Shown here: positions 1 to 6,337 of the stretch, one piece after another
Layout: every line of letters starts with the position of its first letter
Position numbering within the stretch: position 1 is the stretch's first letter
Assembly (NCBI GenBank): GCA_016200025.1
Contig: JACQFO010000095.1
Span: forward strand, 1-18,104
Direction: 5' to 3'
Origin: Nitrososphaerota archaeon
Lineage (GTDB): Archaea > Thermoproteota > Nitrososphaeria > Nitrososphaerales > Gagatemarchaeaceae
Length of the DNA stretch: 18,104 nt
Notes under the pieces: model-generated
Seen by the model: the letters and a program-made list of their open reading frames with translations, nothing else
Databases searched by the model: none
What the model was told of the DNA's origin: nothing
Made by a program: the position numbers and the translations under genes

Positions 1-116
1 GATGTTACAGAGTTACGGTTAGGTCAATATGACCGGAAGGCATTAGACTGAGCCTCATCACTTCAAGAAGTTGGGCCTTCCCACTCCGAAACCCCTGACG
101 TAATTGAGGGCAACAT

Positions 117-518
117 TCAGGTCTTGAAAATAGTATTCAGACCGGACTTCTCGTCGAACCTGCGTAGCGCCCTGTTCGTGGTGGGCGTTATCACAACTTC
201 CAAGAGCGGGAAGACCTCCGCCGAAATCACGTGGCCCCCGAGGACCGACAGGTCCCTTCTTCCGAAGGTGCCGTGGATGTGAAGGAACGGCTTCCCTGAC
301 TTGGTCGTCACGTTCCCAAAGAGGCTCGTGACCTCAAGGAACTCCCGGTAGACATGCTCCTCGTACTCCTTCGTCTTGTGGTTGAAGTATGCCAGGCGCA
401 GTTTCCGGACCGCACCAATCCCTTCGACGCCCGCGGTCGTAGCCCCGTCCTTCTTGGCCAGCGCCAGGATCGCTTCGGGCAGGAGTGCTCCCGTCGGGAG
501 GTTGTGAAGCTTGGCCAC
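117..518 (-). CDS. PPC-domain (DUF296) protein
   Basis: A 133-residue stand-alone PPC/DUF296 domain. The family signature is visible: L79-H80-I81-H82-G at the end of a strand, then R88-D89-L90-S and V92-L-G-G-H96. The histidines H80, H82 and H96 correspond to the cluster that binds metal in stand-alone bacterial and archaeal PPC proteins; plant homologues carry AT-hooks, and none is seen here. The fold is known to form trimers, but the molecular role of archaeal members is not settled, so DNA binding is possible but not shown. The start is GTG at 516-518. It lies about 27 bp from the centre of a TTTTAAC box (minus strand), which suggests a leaderless mRNA. The gene diverges from the DUF99 gene across 60 bp. 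Confidence 0.85.
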   Translation of the reverse strand: MAKLHNLPTGALLPEAILALAKKDGATTAGVEGIGAVRKLRLAYFNHKTKEYEEHVYREFLEVTSLFGNVTTKSGKPFLHIHGTFGRRDLSVLGGHVISAEVFPLLEVVITPTTNRALRRFDEKSGLNTIFKT

Positions 519-540
519 CCGACCTTTGGCAACCCCACAC

Positions 541-548
541 GTTAAAAG
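541..548. promoter_or_regulatory. Shared A+T box of two divergent genes
   Basis: The sequence GTTAAAAG reads CTTTTAAC on the other strand. It is the only A+T-rich element between the PPC gene (start 518) and the DUF99 gene (start 579). Its centre is about 27 bp from the first start and 34 bp from the second, which fits an archaeal TATA box serving both directions. This is inferred from spacing only. Confidence 0.5.
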
Positions 549-578
549 TCTAGGGCGGGGCTTTCATGGCGAGGACAT

Positions 579-1151
579 TTGCGGCTCCACCTCAACAAGC
601 GGGGGATGCGGGCGCTGGGCGTCGCGGAGAGCTTCCGCCAGGGGCAGAGGACTTCCACCCTCGCTGGCGTTGTGATGAGGGGGGACCTGGTCGTCGACGG
701 GCTCGTGCTAGGCAGGACCTCCGTCGGCGGTGACGACGCCACTACGTCGATCGCCTCCCTGCACCGGAGGCTCGGCCGCAATGACGTGAATGTCCTGGTT
801 GTCTCGGGCGCCATATTGAGCCTTTACAACATCGTGGACGTGGACGAGCTATCGAGGAGGACAAGGCTCCCGGTCATCTGTCTGACCTACAAGGAGACGT
901 CCGGCATTGAGGACTCCATCAGGAGGCACTTCCCTGGCAAGGCAGGGGCGAAGCTCGCTGCGTACAGGGCGCTCGGGGGGAGGAAGAGAGTCAAGCTAGC
1001 CACAGGCAAGACGGTCTACGCCAGGTCCTCGGGGCTCGGGCAAGCCGAGACGAAAGGGGTCCTCGACATCTTCACTTTGCAAGGGTCGCTCCCCGAGCCG
1101 GTGAGAGTCGCCAGGCTTCTCGCCAGGGCCGCCGCGGTCAGACGATCTTAA
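579..1151 (+). CDS. DUF99 (UPF0215) family protein
   Basis: A 190-residue protein with the DUF99/UPF0215 pattern. R11-A-L-G-V-A-E-S-F near the N-terminus corresponds to the family's RVLGI-D/E-xxF. L28-A-G-V-V-M-R-G-D, then V39-D-G-L, matches the family block before a D-A-T motif, seen here as D52-D53-A54-T55. A central hydrophobic strand (N71-V-L-V-V-S-G) follows. The family is widespread in archaea. A relation to endonuclease V-like folds has been suggested, but the function is unknown. The TTG start at 579 keeps the R-L-H-L-N-K lead-in that I recall from related proteins; ATG 606 is the alternative. The 3' end overlaps the convergent FAD-oxidase gene by 14 bp (1138-1151). Confidence 0.85.
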   Translation: MRLHLNKRGMRALGVAESFRQGQRTSTLAGVVMRGDLVVDGLVLGRTSVGGDDATTSIASLHRRLGRNDVNVLVVSGAILSLYNIVDVDELSRRTRLPVICLTYKETSGIEDSIRRHFPGKAGAKLAAYRALGGRKRVKLATGKTVYARSSGLGQAETKGVLDIFTLQGSLPEPVRVARLLARAAAVRRS

Positions 1152-2577
1152 CCCCCGGGTTCAGGAGCCCCTTCGGGTCGAAGATATTCTTGATTTCTTT
1201 CATGATCCAGTAGGTCCTGGGATACTGGCGTTCCACGAAGGGGGCTCTCAGCATCCCGTCGCCGTGCTCCCCGGTCATAGAGCCTCCCAACTTCCACACG
1301 GCCTCGAAGCAGGTCTCCATGAGCTCTTCAAGGACCCTGCGCCCTGCTGGGGCCTCTGGGTCAAGCAGGGGCCTGGCGTGCAAATTGGCATCTCCCGCGT
1401 GGCCATAGGAGATGTAGACGAGGCCTCTGCGGTCGAACTCCCCCTGCAGCAGCTTCACGAGGTCGGCCAGCTTCTCCTTCGGCACGACAAGGTCCTCGAC
1501 GCCCGGGACAAGGATCTTCCCCTCGCTTCTTACCTCCAGTCCCAGCTTCAGCGTCTCGTTCCTCACCTCCCAGGCCGCGGATACCTCCGAGGGTTCGGTC
1601 AAGACCATCGGGTCGTAGCCCATCGCCTTCGATTCGGCCACCTCCTGCATCTTCTCATCCTGTCCGTCGTCCCCGTCGAATTCGCAAAACAGGAAGTAGC
1701 TGCCTTCAGACCTGGTGTACTTTGCAATCATCTCGCCCCTTCCCATCCGATGGAAGACAGACTTGTCCAACAGCTCTATTGCCGAAGGGCCGAGTCCTGA
1801 GAAAGAGGCGACGACGTCTGCAAGCCCTTCGAGGGTCGCATCAACGACGAAGAGAGTGCGCCACCTCGGCTTTGTGGAACTGGCCAAGGTCACTTCGGTG
1901 ACGACCCCGAGCGTCCCCTCCGACCCGACAAGGAGTCTGGGCAAGTCGAGGAGCCCATCTCTTATCCCCCTCTCGAGCCTGTACCCCGAAGAGTTCTTGC
2001 TGACCCTGGGGCGTTCCTCGAGGATCGACTTTTGGTTCTCCAACAACAGCTCTGCCACCTTCCTCAGTTTGGGCTCGCCCAAGAGCGCAGATTCGATGGG
2101 GGTTGGCGCCAGCGGGGCCGGTCCTTCGCCAGGGAAGACCATCCTCAGGCCCAGCACGTGGTCGACGGTCGTCCCATACTTCGGGGTGCGGATTCCGGCG
2201 GAGTTGTTGGAGACCATGCCGCCGACCGTGCAGCTCGCATAGCTCGAGGGGTCCACCGGCATCCAGAGGCCATGGTCTCCCAGCTCTTTGTTGAGCCGGG
2301 CCTTCACGACCGCGGGGCTGCACCGCACTGAGCCAGCCTCCATGAAGATGCCATTTCCAGACTGCAGCAACACGATTCCCGTGCCCACGGACTGGCTGGG
2401 TATGGATGTCCCACCGCCTCTGGCTGTCAGAGAAAGGCCGCGGCTGTCCGCTATTCGTAGAACCTCCGAGACTTCGTTCTCTGATTCCGCGACATAGGCG
2501 GCTTTGGGTCTCAGACGGATGATCCCTGCGTCGCGGGAGAGCTCGTCAAGCTCCCTGTCAGAGGTGAGGACCTTCAA
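1138..2577 (-). CDS. FAD-linked oxidase, GlcD / D-lactate dehydrogenase family
   Basis: A 479-residue flavoprotein of the VAO/PCMH type. The FAD-binding half carries G54-G-G-T-S-I-P, the usual pyrophosphate-binding loop, and G-S-E-G-T-L-G-V-V-T-E near residue 218. The C-terminal FAD-oxidase half carries G-H-A-G-D-A-N-L-H and G-E-H-G-D-G, the histidine motifs of GlcD and D-lactate dehydrogenases, and ends with the familiar G-L-L-N-P-G-V-K. It should oxidise a 2-hydroxy acid such as D-lactate or glycolate and pass electrons to a quinone or a protein partner; the exact substrate cannot be read. No GlcE or Fe-S GlcF partner is adjacent. The start is TTG (2575-2577), 28 bp from a CGCAAATAAC box. 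The upstream neighbour on the same strand is a blue copper protein. Confidence 0.88.
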   Translation of the reverse strand: MKVLTSDRELDELSRDAGIIRLRPKAAYVAESENEVSEVLRIADSRGLSLTARGGGTSIPSQSVGTGIVLLQSGNGIFMEAGSVRCSPAVVKARLNKELGDHGLWMPVDPSSYASCTVGGMVSNNSAGIRTPKYGTTVDHVLGLRMVFPGEGPAPLAPTPIESALLGEPKLRKVAELLLENQKSILEERPRVSKNSSGYRLERGIRDGLLDLPRLLVGSEGTLGVVTEVTLASSTKPRWRTLFVVDATLEGLADVVASFSGLGPSAIELLDKSVFHRMGRGEMIAKYTRSEGSYFLFCEFDGDDGQDEKMQEVAESKAMGYDPMVLTEPSEVSAAWEVRNETLKLGLEVRSEGKILVPGVEDLVVPKEKLADLVKLLQGEFDRRGLVYISYGHAGDANLHARPLLDPEAPAGRRVLEELMETCFEAVWKLGGSMTGEHGDGMLRAPFVERQYPRTYWIMKEIKNIFDPKGLLNPGVKIV

Positions 2578-2600
2578 ACCTACGCAGCGGTGGGCGCTCT

Positions 2601-2610
2601 GTTATTTGCG
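2601..2610 (-). promoter_or_regulatory. TATA box of the FAD-oxidase gene
   Basis: On the minus strand this reads CGCAAATAAC. Its centre is 28 bp from the TTG at 2577. It lies in the 44 bp gap after the upstream cupredoxin gene, so the FAD-oxidase gene may have its own leaderless transcript. Confidence 0.4.
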
Positions 2611-2621
2611 TCTTGTCAGAA

Positions 2622-3056
2622 CTATGGAGACTTTACAATGACGGTGCCGTGCATGTTCGAGTGATAGGAGCAGATGTATTGGAACGTCCCGGCAGTGGTG
2701 AAGGCGTGAGTGTACTTCCTACCCGCTGCAAGATTTCCGCTGTTGAAGCTGTTATCATTGGCGGTGACCGTGTGTGCTACACTGTCGGCGTTCGTCCATA
2801 CGACTGTGCTGTTGACCCCGATGACCACGGTTATCGTTCCTGGGCTGTATCCAATGGCCGGAGGCAACCCTGAATTCTGGGGTATGGTCACGTTCACGCA
2901 GGTCGTCGGAGTGCACCCCGCGGTCGTCACCGAAGTGGTGGGGCTTGTCGTCTGTCCGGGCGAGACCGCGAACTGGTAGTATCCTATCGACGCCACGGCC
3001 CCGATTATGAGCGCTGCGACCACGATGCCCACCACCGTGCTGTTCTTGCTGCTCAA
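2622..3056 (-). CDS. Membrane-anchored blue copper protein (plastocyanin/halocyanin-like)
   Basis: A 144-residue cupredoxin. Residues 8-27 form one hydrophobic helix that acts as signal or anchor. A Thr/Ser-rich linker (about 32-50) follows, and then a type 1 copper domain (about 54-142). Copper ligands are visible in the expected order: H95 (V-A-H-T-V-T), C129, H132 and M135 (Y-I-C-S-Y-H-S-N-M-H-G). Two extra cysteines, C48 and C53, lie in the linker and could form a disulfide. It probably carries single electrons on the outer face of the membrane. It is transcribed divergently from the Rieske/cytochrome b genes, so it is a good candidate acceptor of that complex. The start is TTG (3054-3056); a TATA-like CTTATAG lies at 3088-3094 on the same strand. 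Confidence 0.88.
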   Translation of the reverse strand: MSSKNSTVVGIVVAALIIGAVASIGYYQFAVSPGQTTSPTTSVTTAGCTPTTCVNVTIPQNSGLPPAIGYSPGTITVVIGVNSTVVWTNADSVAHTVTANDNSFNSGNLAAGRKYTHAFTTAGTFQYICSYHSNMHGTVIVKSP

Positions 3057-3087
3057 GCAGATCCTTGCGAGCCTCGAGCCAGAATGG

Positions 3088-3095
3088 CTATAAGC
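3088..3095 (-). promoter_or_regulatory. TATA box of the blue copper gene
   Basis: On the minus strand this reads GCTTATAG. Its centre is about 35 bp from the TTG start at 3056, so a leader of only a few bases is expected. Confidence 0.4.
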
Positions 3096-3135
3096 ATTTT
3101 CGCCTTTCTGAGATTTTCGCTTCCTTCATACGAAG

Positions 3136-3144
3136 GTTAAAAAT
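3136..3144 (+). promoter_or_regulatory. TATA box of the Rieske-cytochrome b operon
   Basis: GTTAAAAAT lies about 35 bp before the ATG at 3175. A small 5+4+5 hairpin, CCTTC-ATAC-GAAGG (3123-3136), sits directly upstream and touches the box; it could be a regulator site or chance. Confidence 0.4.
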
Positions 3145-3174
3145 GCCACCCGCGACCCACTCCGCGGAGAATAC

Positions 3175-4161
3175 ATGGCGGACGAGACCAAGGACACGCC
3201 AAACTCCCAGCAGAATACTTCCGAACAGGAGAAGAAGCCGGCCCCTCCGGTTGCGACTCCTCCGAAGCCTGCGGCCCCGTCTGCGCCTGCGGTCCAACAG
3301 CCTCGCGCGGCTGCGCCGCCTCCCAGACCGCCGACGCCAGCCCCGCAGTCAAGGCCGCAGCAGCCGTTGGACTCGGGCAGGAGGGGCTTTGTGAAAGCCA
3401 TGTTTGCGATCGGCGCTGTCCTCTCCATCATTCCTTTCGTTCCTTGGGGTACTTTCCTCTCCTCCGCGATAACAATCGGCCAGGCCCCCCGCACCCTTCT
3501 GCAGAGAGCTATCATCGACGACGAGACGAAGTACGGCGCCGCGGCTGGGAGGCTGGTCAACGTCAACGACCTCTCGACGTTCCCGCCGAACGGCAACTGG
3601 GTGATCACCTATCCTACTTCGGGCGACCCCACCCTCGACGCCCAGAACCCCGACACGTTCCAAAAGTACGAACTAATCCGCCTGCCCGAGGAACTCGGCG
3701 GTTCGAGCAAGAAGGCGACAGACTTCGTCGCGTTCAGCAAGGTCTGCGTGCACCTCTGGTGCAGTCCGAACTACAACCCGACACAGACTCACACCCCTTC
3801 GGAGTACGGCTATCAGCCCCCCGGGCCCACGGTCATCACCCACCAACAGTACGAATGCCCGTGCCACGGCAGCATCTACGAGATTCCTGACGGGAGAGCG
3901 ATCGATGGGCCAGCCGCGCTACAGGCTCCACCGACTAATGCGATTCCCATGCTGACTCTCCAGGCCGACGCGGACGGTAACCTCTACGTGTTCTACCCGA
4001 ACAGGGACCCAACGAAAGAATATCCCAACAACCAGGTGGGATCCATCGGAGCGAACGGCGACCTCGGATTCGGAAGGGAATCGGCCAGCTACCAGAACTT
4101 CATCAAGCCGATGGGCGAGGTTCCTGCGGACCTGAAGGGTCTCGATGAGGTCGTGAGATGA
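3175..4161 (+). CDS. Rieske [2Fe-2S] protein of a cytochrome bc complex
   Basis: A 328-residue protein. Residues 1-66 are hydrophilic and rich in Pro and Ala (mainly 22-66). S67-G-R69-R70-G-F-V-K then precedes one hydrophobic helix (72-100), which resembles a Tat-type signal anchor. The Rieske domain holds box I C191-V-H193-L-W-C196 and box II C228-P-C230-H231-G-S. By family rules the cluster ligands are C191, H193, C228 and H231, with a C196-C230 disulfide. The 31 residues between the boxes are longer than in mitochondrial proteins. It should accept an electron from quinol at the outer Qo site and hand it to a periplasmic-side acceptor. Its stop overlaps the cytochrome b start (ATGA, 4158-4161), which indicates coupled translation of a two-gene operon. 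Confidence 0.92.
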   Translation: MADETKDTPNSQQNTSEQEKKPAPPVATPPKPAAPSAPAVQQPRAAAPPPRPPTPAPQSRPQQPLDSGRRGFVKAMFAIGAVLSIIPFVPWGTFLSSAITIGQAPRTLLQRAIIDDETKYGAAAGRLVNVNDLSTFPPNGNWVITYPTSGDPTLDAQNPDTFQKYELIRLPEELGGSSKKATDFVAFSKVCVHLWCSPNYNPTQTHTPSEYGYQPPGPTVITHQQYECPCHGSIYEIPDGRAIDGPAALQAPPTNAIPMLTLQADADGNLYVFYPNRDPTKEYPNNQVGSIGANGDLGFGRESASYQNFIKPMGEVPADLKGLDEVVR

Positions 4162-5513
4162 CCAAGGCTCCCGGAAGGAAGAACCTGGTATCGAAGCTCT
4201 ACCAGTGGATCGTGGACGGGCTGGAGAGGACCGTCTGGATCGGCGTGAAGTACACCTTCCCCAAGCGATTCGTGAGCCCACTCGCCTACCTTGGCGTCCT
4301 GACGGGCATTACGTTCCTCGTCCTTGGCGTCACCGGGGGCCTCCTGATGATATACTACCAGCCGACCCTGGCCGGCTGCGGCAGCATCACCTGCGCGTTC
4401 TCGAGCATCCAGAGGATAAACGACTCTGTGCCCTTCGGGTGGCTCATGAGGAACATCCACTACACCGCCTCCAACGCCATGGTCCTCCTCGCCGTCCTCC
4501 ACATGTACTACCAATACTTCAGCGGCAGGTTCAAGATCAAGAACGAAGTCCTCTGGGTGACAGGCATCATCCTCGGAATCATCACCGGAGTCGAGGCCTT
4601 CACCGGCTACGACCTGCTGTTCAACCAGCGGGCTGGACTGGCCATAGAAATCGGCGCAGGACTGACGAACGCCTCCCCCGTCATCGGGAGCGCCGCCCGC
4701 CTAGCAACGTTCGGTGCCGGCTTCACCGATTTCGTGCTGAGGCTGTATTCCGCCCACGTTTTCATCCTCCCGATGTTCATGCTAATTCTGGTCTTCATCC
4801 ACTTCCCCAGGTACCTCGTCTTCGACCTCCCTGTAGTATCGACGGTGGTGGGGGGCCTCTTCGCCATATCGGCCATCTTCCCAGTCGCCATCGGGGTCCC
4901 CTACAGCTCCAGCAACCCCCAGCTGACCATACCTGAGTGGTATCTCACGGGAATCTATGCCCTGTTGAGGACCGAGTTTGACAAGTTCGTCATGGGGGGC
5001 CTCATGCCCGCGCTCTTGTTCCTGATGGCCCTCGTCGTGCCCTTCGTCGACACCTCGAAGAAGCTCAACTGGAAGGACCGGCCGTTCTTCACAGCCCTTG
5101 GCATCACCAGCATTGCCCAGATCCTGATTACCACAGCCTGGGGCTTCTACATCAACCCGAACACGAGCTTGGCCACGCTTGCCAGGCTCTTCGTAGACCC
5201 CGTCCTGTACTTCTCCTCCATGCTCGGGGTCACAGTCCTTTCTTTCGTCCTCACGTATGGGTTCCTGAGGTACCTGAAGGCAAAGGAGCGTGTCAGGAGG
5301 GCCATTGCGCCCCAGGGCCCACTCCTCACGAAGAAATGGGTCTACATCATCTTCCTGCTGCTGATCATCGCCCAGGTGGTCGTCAACGGGCTCGCAGCCC
5401 AGGCGGTGGGCTCAGGCCTGAGGGCCATGGCACTCTTCGACGTGGGGGCGGTTCTGATAACCTTCGGGGTCATCGCCCACCTCTACAGGTACAGCCAGAG
5501 CCTGCCGTTCTAG
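4158..5513 (+). CDS. Cytochrome b (b6-type) of a cytochrome bc complex
   Basis: A 451-residue polytopic membrane protein. Haem-ligand histidines are visible in two transmembrane helices: H101 and H115 (14 apart), and H200 and H215 (15 apart). The 14/15 spacing is that of cytochrome b6 rather than mitochondrial cytochrome b. The Qo-site motif P259-E-W-Y262 lies in the C-terminal part. I count about ten hydrophobic helices, including two beyond the usual C-terminal set (about 394-413 and 424-443). It oxidises a quinol with the Rieske protein and recycles one electron across the membrane. It starts at ATG 4158 inside the Rieske stop. Its TAG stop forms a CTAG palindrome shared with the TAG of the convergent Trm5-family gene. 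Confidence 0.93.
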   Translation: MTKAPGRKNLVSKLYQWIVDGLERTVWIGVKYTFPKRFVSPLAYLGVLTGITFLVLGVTGGLLMIYYQPTLAGCGSITCAFSSIQRINDSVPFGWLMRNIHYTASNAMVLLAVLHMYYQYFSGRFKIKNEVLWVTGIILGIITGVEAFTGYDLLFNQRAGLAIEIGAGLTNASPVIGSAARLATFGAGFTDFVLRLYSAHVFILPMFMLILVFIHFPRYLVFDLPVVSTVVGGLFAISAIFPVAIGVPYSSSNPQLTIPEWYLTGIYALLRTEFDKFVMGGLMPALLFLMALVVPFVDTSKKLNWKDRPFFTALGITSIAQILITTAWGFYINPNTSLATLARLFVDPVLYFSSMLGVTVLSFVLTYGFLRYLKAKERVRRAIAPQGPLLTKKWVYIIFLLLIIAQVVVNGLAAQAVGSGLRAMALFDVGAVLITFGVIAHLYRYSQSLPF

Positions 5514-6337
5514 GGCCCCAGGCGGATGTCCGCGGCCATCTCCACCCACCTCGGCCCAACCACCCTCACTTTCCGCAGGACGCGCTTCGCCCTCCGAGGC
5601 AGGATACTGGCAAGTTCCTTCGAAAGTGCGCTTCCCGCCTCTTCCACGTCCCTTCCGAGAACGTGCCTGTAGTAGTGAATCGTGGCGCGCTTCCGGGCCA
5701 ACTTGACAGCCTGCGGCAAGAACTCGTCAGCCTTTGACGGGTGGGGCATCAGAATCCTGTCGAACCTCAGGTCGGTCGTCTCCGCCCACCTTGACACGTC
5801 TCCTCGCACGACGGTGACGAGGCCGTCCACCTTGTTCAGCCTGTTGTTCTCCCGGTGGAGCCTGCAGGCCATGGCGTTGACTTCGCAGCTTGTCACCTTC
5901 GCCCCGGCGATCTTGGCTACGGGGATCGAAAACGGACCCACGCCCGCGAACATGTTGAGGACCTTTTCCCCCGGACTCACACTCCTCGCAATAGAGAGGC
6001 GCTCAGTCGAAAGTCTAGGAGAAAAGTAGCATCTGGCGACGTCGACCTTGTACACGCACCCGTTCTCCCTGTGCATGGTGAGTGTCCTCTCTTCGCCAGC
6101 CAGGTGCCTCAGCTTCCTCAGCCGGTGCTCTCCTTCGATCCCCCCCTCCTGCTCGTATACGCACCTGACGTTCTTCACCTCTGCAGCAAGTGCGGCTGCG
6201 AATTTCTTCTTCTCGCGGGTCGGCAGACCCGGCAGCCTTACGATCGCGATGTCTCCAACTACGTCGACCCCAGTCGCGACCCTCAGGCCGCTCCCAATCC
6301 GCGCTCTTTCGACCGCTGTGCTAATCAGCCTCGGCAA
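5510..6337 (-). CDS. Trm5-family tRNA (guanine-37) methyltransferase
   Basis: A 275-residue SAM-dependent methyltransferase of the Trm5/TYW2 group. G23-V-D-V-V-G-D-I-A-I-V begins the D2 domain. Y104-F-S-P-R-L-S-T-E-R-L is the Trm5-type lead-in, and N128-M-F-A-G-V-G-P-F-S is the SAM-binding loop. M197-P-H-P-S-K-A-D-E-F-L stands where Trm5 proteins have M-N-L-P-x-x-x-x-F-L. It would place m1G37 next to the anticodon to protect the reading frame; related archaeal forms also serve wyosine synthesis. The N-terminal D1 domain of Methanocaldococcus Trm5 (336 residues) appears absent. The TTG start (6335-6337) lies inside the 3' end of the ABCE1 gene with a 17-bp overlap, so coupling is likely. Confidence 0.82.
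   Translation of the reverse strand: MPRLISTAVERARIGSGLRVATGVDVVGDIAIVRLPGLPTREKKKFAAALAAEVKNVRCVYEQEGGIEGEHRLRKLRHLAGEERTLTMHRENGCVYKVDVARCYFSPRLSTERLSIARSVSPGEKVLNMFAGVGPFSIPVAKIAGAKVTSCEVNAMACRLHRENNRLNKVDGLVTVVRGDVSRWAETTDLRFDRILMPHPSKADEFLPQAVKLARKRATIHYYRHVLGRDVEEAGSALSKELASILPRRAKRVLRKVRVVGPRWVEMAADIRLGP

Noticed and set aside
1..116. Remnant of a gene at the left edge
   Set aside because: No codon pattern or motif is visible in this short stretch.
566..730. ATG at 566 as start of the DUF99 gene
   Set aside because: It is in another frame, and the product shows no DUF99 motif and runs into a stop early.
1264..2331. Long open frames opposite the FAD-oxidase gene
   Set aside because: They are antisense shadows due to high GC; the minus-strand protein has all family motifs.
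3123..3136. CCTTC-ATAC-GAAGG hairpin as a definite operator
   Set aside because: Arms of only five bases are common by chance; mentioned only in the promoter entry.
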